64,000 nt of DNA from Cercis canadensis (GCA_003255065.1 QAOA01002356.1:8378-72377), one strand, 5' to 3'; positions 46,829 to 58,826 are shown, counted from the stretch's first letter. A program made the numbers and translations. The notes: a model not told the origin generated them from the sequence alone.

Positions 46829-47773
46829 ATAGGTAAATATGTAAACCCATATGAACTAGGTACGATTATATTAACGTTAACATTATTCTAATATGATAGA
46901 TATGTACCTAGTGGCACTAAAGTTACCACACTTCACCATAAACTAAATATATAGGCTTATGTAAGTTAAATATGCTAGACAAGATTAAGGGGGTTCTAGA
47001 TATTTAAAATCATTAATTAGTATAGTCCTTCTAAACCTGTTGGGTAGGTTGCCCATTCTCAATTATCAATAGACAATATGAAACATCGAAACTTGTATGG
47101 CTAAAGATTATTATGCATAGAGTTTCTCTAAATTTGTTGGAGAAGACGAGTCCAAATAAAAGATGTTAGCTAGTAAAATTTCTTGATAGTCTCTCAATTC
47201 ATTATCCAAATTAATGTATTGACGTAAGTCTAATAGTTTATTCATATATTATATATCTTAGGTTTTACTAATTTACTTGTGTCAAACTAAATATCCCGAG
47301 CCCTTTGACAGAGTTCATCAATTTCTTCTAGAAGCTTAAATTGTTGACGATTGCATGATAAGGATGCAATGTCGTATCTTAATAATGCCATCTTTTTTAA
47401 TCCTCTTTCTAACTTTTACTTGTTTGTATTTTCCACGATTAAAATACTAATTCACCAGCAAACCTAGTCAGAGACTAGCTATTTAACTAATTAATACGTA
47501 GGCACTAAAACAAAAGAAGAGTCTCAATGCAGTAAGAGCCGGCCGGGGTGGCCTGCTGTTGTTCCTTTCATGATAATAGTATTCATTGTAATTGTTAGAT
47601 ATAAAACTTTATAAAATTTCTCAGATTACACTTTTAGGTATATGGTATGAGAGATTCTTTAATGAAATGGTCAAGAGATTATTCTCTATTGCTCTCACTT
47701 TCTTTTGTTCACGTATAGAGACCTACAACTTAAAACTTTTAAATTGAAATAGTTGTTGAATCTTCACAGCAAT
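46829..47773 (+). promoter_or_regulatory. Upstream region of WAK-4
   Basis: No gene. From 46985 it carries the distal block (TTAAAATCATTAATTAG, GGGTAGGTTGCCCATTCTCA) and from about 47380 the proximal block (AATGCCATCTTTT, CAGCAAACCTAGTCAGAG, GTAAGAGCC), with the leader CTTCACAGCAAT directly before the ATG. TE2 inserted about 160 bp beyond the distal block, so the conserved part was left whole. Confidence 0.5.
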
Positions 47774-49933
47774 ATGGTGCTGAACATGACGATGCATATG
47801 AAGGTGGCAATGGTGTGGCTGATTGGTTTTGCAATCGCGGCACAAACCGCAGCTCAAGCCCTTCCTGGCTGCCTCAGCAACTGCGGAGGAGTTGAAATAC
47901 CATACCCATTTGGTGTTGGTACACAATCTAACACCGGCAAAGATTGTTTTTTAGACAAATGGTTTAGTCTCACCTGTGATCAGGACTCTAAATTATGGAC
48001 TTCTCAATCCCAAATTTCATACATATCTCTCCAAGGTAAAATGGACATATTTATGCCTATCTCCCGGATTTGTTTCAATGAATCAGGTGGAGTAGTGGCC
48101 GATGAACAACCCGAACTGGGAATACCTACTTTCGCCGTTTCTAGCAAGGAAAACAAGTTCATAACCATTGGCTGCAACGCCTATGGCTTTCTCCATGGCT
48201 CTAAGAGTAATCAGACCTACTCCACAGGGTGCGTAACAAAATGTAGTGGAATTCCCAATAAGGAGGATTCTGAAACTTGTTCTGGGATTGGGTGTTGCCA
48301 GGTAGATATTCCTATGGGAATGAGGAACTTCCAAGTTGATGCGTATAGCTTTGGTGATGGACAAGGACAAAAAAGTGTATGGGAGTTCAACAACTGCAGC
48401 TATTCTTTTGTTGCCAAAAATGGGTGGTTTAATTTCACTGTTGATGATCTTAAGAATCTTCGATTTAACACGATGCCTTTGGTGATAGATTGGGCTGTTG
48501 GGAATGAGACTTGTGAAAGTGCTCCAAATTCACAAGACTATGCTTGCAGCAGCCACAATACCGAGTGTGAAGACACCGGCACTGGATCTGGGTATCTTTG
48601 TAGATGCACAGAGGGTTATAGAGGAAACCCATACCTTCCTGATGGTTGCAAAGGTAATTAAATTACGACAAGCATTCCTCATCTATATCTTGTTCTGTGT
48701 TTGGTTTGTTCTAGTAAAATCGAGGTCTTCTGTTCCAAAATTTAATTTTTTTAAGTTTCTGTTATTTTTTTTTAAAAAAAAATTGTGTGTGAATAGTTTA
48801 TTTATATTTTTAACATCTTTTAAATAAAATTGAAATAATTTTTTTTAAAAGTAATTTCTAAATTTAATCAATACTAAGATTTACAAATTAATGAATATTT
48901 TTATATAAAATAATTCGTTAATGAATTAAAATTTTAAATTAATATTATTTCTAACAAGTTACTTTGGATTTGGACCTTCGAGTATTGGTATGCTTACACA
49001 AGCACGAGAAAATAAATTTATTTGTTTGTCAAACAATAATATTTGTAAAACTCTTTTTTAGTCATTGAAAAATGCAGTCACTAATAAATTCGTCTTCTAA
49101 AAATTTTCGGTGATAAATTAGTCTTTGAATTATTATTCTGTTGGACAAATTAATCCTTAAATGTCACTAATAAGACCCTACTGAAGGACTAATTTGTTCG
49201 ACGGAATAATAGTTCAATGACTAATTTATCATTGAAAACTTTTAGAAGATGAATTTGTCAATGACTACATTTTTCAAAGATTAAAAAAGAGTTTTACTCT
49301 AATATTTTTTATAATGTTCAACAAAAAGAAAATCTGACACATATTGAGATGTACTTAAAGTACTAATCTTAGGTAGCTAGAAATTTTTTTTTTTCACAAA
49401 CTTATTACTAAACTGATATGTATTTATAATCACATTTAGATGAAATAAATTAATAGAAATTATATATTTCTTCTAAAAGTGGTTATAAATACATCTCAAT
49501 CTAATAACAAATTTTTAGCAACCTAAAATTTTCCAATGTAATAAGTTTGTATGAAGTGATCTTACCATTTTGTCATCACTTATGTAAGCACACTACCGTT
49601 TCTTCTTTGTCTTATTTGCCATTGATGACTTAATAAGTTTTATGGCAAGAGTCTTAATTATTTTTGTTGTAGTGAGTGAAATAAATTGACAATCATTTAA
49701 CTTTTTCTCATGGTTGTTGCGTTTAATTTCTTCTAGATATAGATGAATGCATGGAATCCAAACCTTGCATTGGAGAATGCTACAACTTACCTGGGAACTA
49801 CAGTTGTTCATGTCCACAAGGATACGAAGGAGATGGAAGACACAATGGAACAGGTTGTGTCCGCAAATCTAGTAGCAATACCTTGCTAGTAATTGCTTTG
49901 AGTGAGTACTGCTAAAACCATTATCTCTTTCCT

Positions 49934-50007
<74 letters not shown>

Positions 50008-51976
50008 NTAAATAGAAATATTTTTGGAAAAAATAATATATAGTCCAACAAGTTCATAAAAGTTCTTTGCTAGTGTCTTACGTTCCTTACCGGTGCACCA
50101 CTTGTGAAATTTCAAAAAATACAATTAGATGGACACTTAACCGAGGGACTAAATTGCAAAACTTGTGAAAGTACATGGATTAAATTTATCATTTCAGAAC
50201 TAAAGGGGCTAAATTGATACATTTAGAAAACCATATGAACTAAAACTGCATTTAAGCCTATTTTATATAAATAATATTAATGAAAAATATTCAACATTAT
50301 TAATGCATTATTTTAGATTAAATGTATGATATTAATAATTTAATTATGGAGATTCTATGATACTACATGAATATGTTATACCACAATGACTTGACAAATA
50401 TACGTAATTTTTATATTTTATTGGATATAAAATTTATTTTATTTTATTTTCTTAAATAAATTTAAAAATAATTAACTTGTACACATATCACTCATAAATT
50501 AACTATTCACATATAATATGACATATTACATAAATATTAAAAATGTATAAGAAACCTCTTTCAATAATTAGGATGACTGTGTCCCCAGTGAGCCCTAATA
50601 TATATATCTTTTCCATTGATCTTTAACTTCAATTAATGCTTCAGATCTACTTTCTTTTTTGTTTTCTTTTGGCAGGAAGTGCTTGTACTCATTAACATTT
50701 ATCTAAATGCTTTAGGAAGCATATATAAAATGAGTGTGTTTCCATTTTTTAATATGCAGGTGTGAGTGTAAGCGTCATAGCACTGCTTCTAGGAAGCTTT
50801 TATGTATATTGGGGATTGAGGAAAAGGAAGTTAACCAAACTTAAAGAAAATTTTTTTCAACAAAATGGTGGTATGTTGCTACAACAACAAATTGGTGGAA
50901 GTGGAGGGTCAGCAGCAACAATGAAAATCTTTACCGTGGAGGATCTCAAGAAAGCCACCAACAACTTTGATGAAAGAAGGATCTTAGGCGAAGGGGGCCA
51001 TGGAACAGTTTACAAAGGAGTATTAGAAGATAGTAGAGTGGTAGCCATAAAGAAGTCCAAGATTTGTGAGCAAAGCCAAGTTGAGCAATTCATCAACGAG
51101 GTTATTGTGCTCTCCCAAATCAACCATAGAAATGTTGTCAAGCTCTTGGGTTGTTGTTTAGAGACAGAAGTTCCCCTACTTGTTTATGAATTCATCACCA
51201 ATGGGACTCTTTATGAGCAACTTCATAATCAAAATCAATCATTTCAACTTTCATGGAAAATGCGTTTAAGAGTGGCAGCAGAAACTGCAGGAGCCCTAGC
51301 ATACTTACACTCTGCTGCTTCTACACCAATCATACATAGAGATGTAAAGACAGCAAATATACTACTAGATGATAGACTCACAACAAAAGTTTCTGACTTT
51401 GGAGCTTCAAGACTTGTTCCTCTTGATCAAACTCAAATAGCAACTTTGGTGCAGGGGACATTTGGATATCTTGACCCAGAATACTTCCACACAAGCCAAT
51501 TGACAGAAAAGAGTGATGTCTATAGTTTTGGGGTTGTCTTGGCAGAGTTGTTAACAAGTAAGAAGGCGCTTTCTTTTGCTAGACCAGAGGGTGATAGGAA
51601 TCTATCAGTCCACTTTGTTTCTTCGATGAAAGAGGGTAGCTTACTTCAAATTCTGGACAATCATATAACAAACCAAGCAAAGTTTGAGCAGCTAATGGAA
51701 GTTGCAAATATTGCAAGGCGGTGTTTGATGGTGAAGGGGGAGGATAGACCCACTATGAAAGAAGTGGCAATGCAGCTAGAGGGATTAAGAATTATGGAAA
51801 ACCACCCATTGGGATGGGGAAATAATGATATTTCTTCAGCAGAGACTGAGTCTTTGCTCGAATCAGCTCCACCTTCTTACATTTTTGATATTGGAGATGG
51901 GTTAGATGGAAGCAACAACACAACAGGCATAGAAAGCATTAAGCGGATTTCTATGTTATTGGGGGGTGGAAGATGA
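47774..51976 (+). CDS. WAK-4: complete wall-associated receptor-like kinase
   Basis: CDS join(47774-48653, 49737-49901, 50760-51976), 2262 nt, 753 residues, phase 1 GT-AG introns. It has a signal peptide ([20 protein letters not shown]), an ectodomain with SNCGGVEIPYPFG, a first EGF ending NPYLPDGC, a second EGF (DIDECMESKPCIGECY) two codons longer than in WAK-3, a membrane helix (VSVIALLLGSFYVYW) and an RD kinase with loop [22 protein letters not shown] and DPEY. The C-terminal tail (NNDISSAETESLL) matches the WAK-3 type. Intron 1 hosts a hairpin MITE (49045-49301). Intron 2 hosts a 72-T run ending in 'n' and a dispersed repeat (50345-50570). Nothing in the coding sequence suggests loss of function. 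Confidence 0.93.
49045..49301. mobile_element. Hairpin MITE in WAK-4 intron 1
   Basis: About 257 bp with inverted arms of roughly 100 bp (GTAAAACTCTTTTTTAGTC against the inverted GTAAAACTCTTTTTTAATC; both arms contain a GATAAATTAGTC stretch). Same style as the elements at 35074 and 54138. I could not settle its target duplication. Confidence 0.7.
49936..50008. repeat. 72-T homopolymer ending in 'n'
   Basis: T at 49936-50007, then 'n' at 50008, in WAK-4 intron 2. The length is probably unreliable. Confidence 0.9.
50345..50570 (-). repeat. Dispersed repeat, copy 2
   Basis: Inverted relative of 32425-32640, with ends GATTCTATGATACTAC and TATAAGAAACCTC. It lies in WAK-4 intron 2 and is absent from the equivalent introns of WAK-2 and WAK-3. 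Confidence 0.65.
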
Positions 51977-52942
51977 TGACTAGGTGATTATGTTGTGCTA
52001 TTATTTTTGTGTATGTGGAGTATGTACTTTAAGACTCCGTAGAGGTTTGAACCAATTCATAGAGCGCACAAACTTTATAGAAATTTGAGAACTTGTCCTG
52101 TCAAAGGATGGGCTTGGCTGTTGAGGTTTACTTTTCTTGTGAATGTGGATACAGTAAGAATCTCATGAAATTTGAAGAACTCTTTTTGGCTATAAATGTG
52201 ATTCGGTAATTTAATTTGTTACTTTCGAATGCCTTTCCCGTATCTTACCCATTCACTCCCCTTAAGCCCAAAAACATCCCTTAACATACCCATCATCAGC
52301 CCGCAACGATTACCCAACAGCCTCAATACGTTAAATTCCTTTAGCAATTCATGTTCTTAGGCATGAGATGAAGTAAGGTCATGAGATCTAAACTCTGCGT
52401 GACTCTTCTATGACCTTTTCCCTTTCCATCGATGTCCATAAGACGATAGGCGCAGCCCATTTAGGACTCGACTAACCAAAAATGGCCCTTCATAAATTAG
52501 GGGACTGATGTCACCAGCTCGCTTGATGGAGTAGACTTGCACAAGGTAAACAGGTGATCTAGGACTAGGTTGGAGGTCAACTCAGGTCCGATGGTTAAGT
52601 CAATATTAAATTAAAGGAATATAATTGGGAAAAAGTTTAATTTATCCCATTCAACTTACAGTCAATTGCACTTTATTTCCAAAACTTTAAAATGTTATAA
52701 AGAACTTTTATTAACTATTAAAATGTACCAAAAAAAAATTCATTTTTGTGAATGATCGTCCAAATTTTGATAGAAAACATCACGCACAGATATTCATTAA
52801 CCCCAAAATCCCTCTAATTCTAGTGTTGAACTAATGAATCTCTTCATGTTCTGGAAAGTGGAGTGAAATGACTTTTTGTACTGGTGTCATGCTAGTGGAC
52901 TTACAGAGCGAGCTGTACTTGTATCTATTGCTATTTGTTGTA
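51977..52942 (+). other. WAK-4 3' flank and unclassified sequence
   Basis: To about 52230 it resembles the WAK-3 3' flank. The less AT-rich stretch 52240-52560, read on the minus strand, gives broken frames such as PLIYEGPFLVSRVLNG that faintly recall the C-terminal part of a retrotransposon polyprotein. I treat it as a possible relic only. The rest is AT-rich with no gene. Confidence 0.3.
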
Positions 52943-52950
52943 AGAGCTAG

Positions 52951-53729
52951 TAGGGGTGTTCATCGGTCGGTTTTCAGGGAAAACATCACTCGACCGATGG
53001 TCATCGGGTGGAGAAAACAGCCACCCGTCGCCGACCAACTGATGGAGGAAACCGAGACATATCGGTTTGTGCCGGTTTGGTTTTAGGTGGTCGGTTTGAG
53101 CGGGTTGGTGTTTCATGGTAGTTGCAATCGGTTTGAAATGGTGGAGGCTGATTCCACCATTTTTGTGGGTTGTTTGAGTTGATGAAGAAAGAGCCATATA
53201 GAGAGATGAGGGGATGCAAAAAGAAAATGGGGAGGCCGAGAGAAGAGTTTGAGAAGGAGTCACAGTGTGAGAGTGTACAGTAGAGAGCACAAAGGGGAGA
53301 ACAGAGAAAAAGAAAGGAAGAGTGAGAGATGGAGGGGAGAACAGAAAGACTAGTGTGAGAGAGACGGTGAACAGAGAATGATAGAGTGAGAAAGAAGAGA
53401 AAAAGGCTGAGAGTGAAGAGGAAAGAAAAAAGCATACGAAAAGACTAACAAGAGAGAAGAAAGAGTTGAAAATTTAAAGAATACTTTTTCAAAAATTGAA
53501 AGGATGGAAAAGGAGAGATGTTCAGCCATTGGGAAGTGGGAAAGATTTTATGAAAGAGGGAGAAAATACCGGTTTTATTCGGTTTTACTCAGTGAAAACC
53601 GAACCGACTGGTCAAAACCGAATTTTTCAATTTCAGCCATCCGATTCCGTCTGCCTATCATCTCTAACTGTTGGATTGGCATTAAAATGGTCGGGTTGTG
53701 ATGGGTTACTCTGGTTATGAACATCCCTA
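52951..53729. mobile_element. Non-autonomous hAT-type element
   Basis: 779 bp. Ends are TAGGGGTGTTCAT and, inverted, TAGGGATGTTCAT (12 of 13 match). A perfect 8-bp duplication AGAGCTAG lies at 52943-52950 and 53730-53737, the hAT signature. Subterminal CGGTCGG/CGGTTT motifs and a long purine-rich block (53190-53480) are inside. No transposase frame. Confidence 0.88.
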
Positions 53730-53737
53730 AGAGCTAG

Positions 53738-54128
53738 TGCTTACTTGTGACTGTACTTACAGAGCCGTACTAGGCACTTACATGACTAGGAAAAAGCAAG
53801 CGCCAGATTAACCAAGAGATAGGGGCTTAGATGCCAATACTTGATTTACCTAGGAAGTCAACTCTAAAATTTTTAAATGGATTAAGTTGTTAATGACATC
53901 ATGAGCATTGCACACGTGGTGTTTTTATTTATTTTTTGGATGTTTGTCTATGATTAGGAATTTTTTGTACATTTTAAAAGTTAATGAAAATCTTTTATAA
54001 TATTTTAAAATTTTGGAAGTAAAATGCAATTGACCTAAATTGAATGAGATAAATTAGATTTTTTTCAATTGTCAATCTCTCTTTTCTATTTGAATTAGTA
54101 CCTTATTTGTAGGCTAGCTCAAGAAGTA
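53738..54128. other. Intergenic DNA
   Basis: AT-rich, no gene or element seen. Confidence 0.4.
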
Positions 54129-54137
54129 TAATGGTAA

Positions 54138-54434
54138 GAGTGAAACCTCTTTTTAGTCCCTGAAAAATTCAACGATTGACAAGTTAGTCCCTTAAAAATG
54201 TTCACTGACAATTTCGTCCTCGAATTATGATTCTGTACGACAAATTAGTCCTTAGTTGAGGACTAATTTGTCATATGAAACTATAATTCGAGGACGAAAT
54301 TATCAGCGAACATAATTCAATGACTAATTTGTCTTACGGAACCATAATTCAAGGACAAAATTGTCAGTGAACATTTTTGGAGGACTAACTTGTCAATTGA
54401 TGAATTTTTTAAAAACTAAAAAAAAATTTAACTC
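54138..54434. mobile_element. Hairpin MITE, Mutator-type
   Basis: 297 bp with inverted ends (GAGTGAAACCTC against inverted GAGTTAAATTTT; ATTGACAAGTTAGTCC in both arms). Flanked by TAATGGTAA (54129-54137) and TAATAGTAA (54435-54443), a 9-bp duplication with one mismatch. The right arm carries an extra internal copy of about 60 bp. Confidence 0.82.
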
Positions 54435-54537
54435 TAATAGTAAATATGAAAATAATGAGAGCTCATAAAAATTGTTGGGCCTTATTGTGAATAATATGCT
54501 TCTTGAACTTATTATCAACAGTTATTGGGCCTCGCTA

Positions 54538-54771
54538 TTACAAGGACCATTTTTCAAATGTAGGAAAAATAGTTTTCCGTAGCAAGACAACTTGGGATGT
54601 CTTTTGCCTAACTTTTGCATTAACACTTTTTAACTTACGAACTACGACGTAGTCCAAGACGGCAAGCCAATCCTCATCAAGCTTCTCCAGTTCCATCATC
54701 ATAGCTTCTGAATACTCTCTAGGTTTAAGGTTATTTTTCCTTGCCAATAGAGCATGACATATGTCTAACAT
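54538..54771 (-). CDS. Unassigned 77-codon ORF
   Basis: Minus strand, ATG at 54771, stop at 54538-54540. The predicted protein is charged and helical (NNLKPREYSEAMMMELEKLDE, shown in part) and looks more protein-like than its surroundings. I recognise no family. It may be a fragment of a larger gene or chance. No promoter or neighbour supports it. Confidence 0.25.
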   Translation of the reverse strand: MLDICHALLARKNNLKPREYSEAMMMELEKLDEDWLAVLDYVVVRKLKSVNAKVRQKTSQVVLLRKTIFPTFEKWSL

Positions 54772-54894
54772 GATTTTTGCCAGATTGATTCTATATTTGG
54801 ACAGTTTCGAAGGGGTAAAGGGTCAAAGGCTTTCTAAAACTGACACTTGGTAAAAAAATTCACAAGATTTCCCTATGTATATATATATAGATAT

Positions 54895-55222
54895 TGATAC
54901 AAACACAACGCATGATGGAAAGACTAGTTAGGAAAATTATTAAACTTTCTAGGATTAAAGATCTTATTAGCTAGCTTAAGACACTTTTAGCTAAGAGAGT
55001 TAATTATTAGTTAGACAACTTAGCAGGTTGTCAACTAAGCAATAGCCAGAAGTAGATAGAGGGTTACTGATAACTGTTTTAATTAGCTCTATAAATTAAT
55101 AGAGCTGGTCCTATTGTGATGTAACATGAAAAATGTAATTGAATAAAGAGAAAGCATTCTCTTCTCTCTGAACTTCTTTCCCCCTCTCCCTTTCCTCTGT
55201 TTGTAGAAACATAACCCCATCA
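54895..55222 (+). mobile_element. Solo LTR
   Basis: 328 bp, starting TGATACAAAC and ending ACCCCATCA, flanked by GATAT at 54890-54894 and 55223-55227. It contains TATAAATTAATAG (about 55091) and an AATAAAG stretch (about 55142), as in an LTR promoter and poly(A) site. There is no internal domain, so it is the product of LTR-LTR recombination. Orientation is inferred from these signals. Superfamily is uncertain. Confidence 0.8.
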
Positions 55223-55227
55223 GATAT

Positions 55228-56109
55228 TATGTGATATGATGCAAGATACATCTCTAAAATGATATTGGTCCACTTCCTTAATAAATTCTAAACAACTCTC
55301 CCATGATATTATTTTGTGTATAAATAAATTGATTATATAATGACTAGGCTATAATTAATTATATGCATAATAGATAAAGAGATAAAAAGTAAGTATGGAA
55401 AAAGTCTTAATTGTATTAATCTGTATAAGTGTTTATACATACAAATACATGAGAAACCCTAAAGCAACTTTAATTCAAAATAAGATAAGCTAAATCTAGA
55501 AATATGTATACAAGTGGAATCTTTGACTAATTATTCTCTAATATTCCTTTAATATAATGGCGGCCTTAGCCCTCTATATCAAACTATAAAACTCAATTTA
55601 TTGCTTCGCCTTTGCTTCGCTCAGATTCCTATATTTGCAAAATTACTGATTCATTAGGGGGGGAGGCGGTTTAGCCATTTAAAATCATTAATTAGTATGG
55701 TCCTTTCCATTTGGGTAGGCTTGCCCATTCTCAATCATCAATGAATTTCTTTTTCATACCTGGAAATAGACAGTAAGCGGCTTTGGGAGATAACGATATA
55801 CCACCTCTATTGAAGAATTTTGACAGGACTCACGTCTTGAAATTGCATAAATAAAACAATACAAGAGAAATGCCAGAAAAAATATTAAAAACATAACATG
55901 AAATAGTGATTTTTTTGGAACAGTTAAACTTAAATTTTGTAATTATTTTGGAAACTAACTCACACGCTACATAATATGATTTTTTAAGATCTTCACAATG
56001 ACATTAATTTTAGACATGAATCCTATTAAAATCCCCTCAATGAAAAGTATTATAACACTACCACTTTAAAAAAGAGTATAACTTAGCAGCCACCCTTTTC
56101 TAATTTACT
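55228..56109. other. AT-rich intergenic DNA with a partial distal WAK block and an old TIR-element relative
   Basis: No gene. 55656-55745 holds the GGGTAGGCTTGCCCATTCTCA-like block (shown without extension). 55760-56105 resembles 56730-57127 (AATACAAGAGAAATGCC-type text, AAATAGTGATTTT, CTTAGCAGCCA) and is a degraded relative of the element there. Confidence 0.4.
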
Positions 56110-56354
56110 ATGTCAAACTAAATATCCTGAGCTCTCCGCAGCATCCTAATTTGACAGAGTTCCTTGATTTCTTATGCAAGCTCTCAACGTATTATAAATT
56201 TCAAATTGGTGACCACCGCATGATAATGATACAAAGTTTGTGGTTTTCTTTACAAAAAATTTTCTAAGCAATATATTATATTATCCCACATGTCGCCCTG
56301 TCTTTTTTAACAATAGAATACGTACATTAATCACAGATGCCACAAGTGTTTTGG

Positions 56355-56407
<53 letters not shown>

Positions 56408-56700
56408 ATAATAATGTCATATTTTAAATCCTCTTTATATTTTACTTCTTTTTTTAATTTTTTGTCTTTCCATTTTCCACGGCTAATTCACCAAGCAAAC
56501 CTAGTCAGTCATCCCTTCCAAGTAAATGAATTAAAACAAGTGAAAATTTTCAATGCGGTAAGAGCCGGGGGTGGGCACTGCGCATACCCAGACAGTGTTT
56601 ATTTTCAATAGAAAAAGCCTCGAGCCTCATACTATGGAAATTGCGAAGGAACGGTTATTCATGGAGGGGCATCATACTCTATTCATAATCGAAAGAGCCA
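56110..56700 (+). promoter_or_regulatory. Orphan WAK upstream block
   Basis: Contains the distal part (GTCAAACTAAATATCCTGAG, TTTGACAGAGTTCC) and the proximal part (TAAATCCTCTTTATATTTTA, AGCAAACCTAGTCAGTC, GTAAGAGCC, GAAATTGCGAAGGA). A (TA)n microsatellite lies at 56360-56405. The next WAK exon is 3.5 kb away and has a different upstream sequence, so this looks like a promoter relic. Confidence 0.5.
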
Positions 56701-56711
56701 TGTATAACTAA

Positions 56712-57127
56712 CGGTGGCTGCAAAGCTACCCTCCCTTTAAAGGGGTTAGCCTTACATCACTACCTTCATTAAAAAGATTTTTGGTAACATCTACGTTTTG
56801 AAATTGTTGTTATTGTAAACATTTTGAATAACAAGTTACATGGTATGAATCAAAATAATTAATTTCCTATAAAATTTATAAATAGAGCAATACATGAAAA
56901 ATATTAAAAAATATTAAAACAATAATGTGAAATAGTGATTTTCTTTAACATAATTAAACTCATTTTTTCTGAAATGTTTTGGAATCTAACACATACTGCA
57001 TGACTCAATATTTCGACATCTTTACAATAACATCAATTTAGAGACATGGGTCATGCTAAAACCCACTTAATGAGTGGTGGTGTAGTGCTACCCACCTTTG
57101 AAGAGAAAGGTAGCTTAGCAGCCATCC
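56712..57127. mobile_element. Small TIR element
   Basis: 416 bp with imperfect inverted ends of about 45 bp. The left end has GGCTGCAAAGCTACC and the inverted right end GGCTGCTAAGCTACC. Flanked by TAACTAA at 56705-56711 and 57128-57134. No coding capacity. Superfamily is uncertain. Confidence 0.55.
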
Positions 57128-57589
57128 TAACTAATATACACCAAAACTAACAAACAATAAAAATTTGTATCAAAAAAATTTTAAACAAAAAAAGTTACCA
57201 AACAACTTGTAGCTGAGTAGTACTTATATTGTCCTAAGAGCTTATAAATTCTTTGTTCGAATATAAGATCGTAGCCAAAAGTATGAAAAAAAAAAAAGAC
57301 AAAACAAAGTTTGATAAGAAAAAAGAATTGTGATGCTACCCGTCCCCTTAAAAGTAGGAGTAGTGCTAAAACTTCCCTCAAAACTCCTATTCTAGACCAA
57401 AATAACCCCTATTTTTTGGCTCATTGCAAAACTCTTCGAATATTATTGTGATTTAAGGTCAATAAAAACAACTTAACAGTAACATAAATTAATATAATAA
57501 AGGTATAGAAAAAATTTAAGCAAAAAACTACATTTCCTACATGACCCAATTTATGCACATTATCTATTGTATAATTATTTTAGCTCACG

Positions 57590-57840
57590 TTGAGCCCGGC
57601 CTCTTGGGGTTGGTTCAGTGGGTAGGAAAACTATTGAATTTCGTGGTATAATATGGTCAAAGCCTCATGAATGGACTTTTCTTGGTTCTTGTAGGAGGAT
57701 TGACATTAAATATTAATATCCTCTCTATGTGACTCACGACTCAGTGTTAGCATGCCCCATTCTTACCAAGGGTTGTGATCTGGGTTTAAGTTGATGGGAT
57801 CAATAAAGTTAACCATGAGATCCTTTGTCCCTTACTGGAA
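57590..57840 (+). other. Possible tRNA-related SINE
   Basis: TTGGTTCAGTGGGTAGG near 57610 resembles a pol III A box and GGTCAAAGCCTC near 57655 resembles a weak B box about 40 bp later. A T/A-rich end follows. No target duplication confirmed. Confidence 0.25.
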
Positions 57841-58826
57841 AAATAAAAAATAAAAGAGTTCGCCTTGGACCACTGGTTAGAAGAGTTTCACCATGGACCA
57901 AAAACCAACAATTACTTCAATTTAAAATAAGAGTTTTGAAATTAGCACTATCCCAACTTTTGAGGGAGGGTAGTATAGTAACTCCCTCAAAAAAATAGAA
58001 TAACCATTAATAAATAGTAACCAATTTTATAGAGACCCCTGACAGAGCAAGATGTTAAGTGATTGCGCTTTGTGACATCTGTTAGGACCTGTATCATCTT
58101 TCTCCATCTGTTTGTTAGTTTATGCATGTAGGCCAAGTCTACAATACAAAGGCCACTAAATAGGTAACGGTGCAAATGACACTCAATTGCCATTGGATCA
58201 TCCACTTGGCTTGATCAATTGCTCTGATGATTTGACCAATTACTTGATTATCAGGTCTTTTTAATAATAACATAATAGCTTAATATTTTAGTTAAATTAT
58301 AAATTGACCTCATTTATCAAAATCAACCTCATCGCACCCATGGAAGCAATCCTCCATGGTTCTCCAAGCTGAAACAGTTCGAAATCCCTCTAAGATCCAC
58401 ATCGCTAACTTTTTCCACCAATACCACTCCAATTTTCCCCTCTCATATGATTTTCTTGGGTCCCAAACAGGCAAACATCTTCATTTCCACTTCCCAATTT
58501 TCGTATTTTACCATTTTAAATCACTGCAGAACCACATTCAGGAATCATTTGCCGTTTCGTCGATCGTCGTTTACGTACTAGATGGTTCGGCTCTTCGATC
58601 AACCTTGGCGTTTTTCCTCAATCCTGCTCACAAGGCATACATTTGAGCCTTTAGGTATGTGAAATTCCGCTTCCCTCCTTCCTTCATTCTCATTTGCCTC
58701 TTGTGTCATTTAATTCAATTCCTGATATTTTCCCACTTTGTAGGGTTTTTCGATCGCTTGAAAATTTATTGGTAGAATTTTCTCGTTGAACCGAATTTTG
58801 GGGTTTAATATTCTATTTCTGGAAAA
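57841..58826 (+). other. Intergenic DNA leading into the PP2A fragment
   Basis: AT-rich to about 58330. 58340-58826 is more balanced and resembles a plant 5' leader, with pyrimidine-rich stretches and a possible leader intron (GGTATGTGAAATTCC at about 58652). No independent gene seen. Confidence 0.35.

Noticed and set aside
49869-50124. Lysine-run frames on the minus strand
   Set aside because: Translation of a T homopolymer with an 'n'.
52931-53435. Serine/phenylalanine-rich minus-strand frames of 119 and 144 codons
   Set aside because: They translate the purine-rich interior of a non-autonomous hAT element and have no domain.
58356-58646. 96-codon frame upstream of the PP2A fragment
   Set aside because: Lies in leader-like sequence before the B56 start and shows no known domain.
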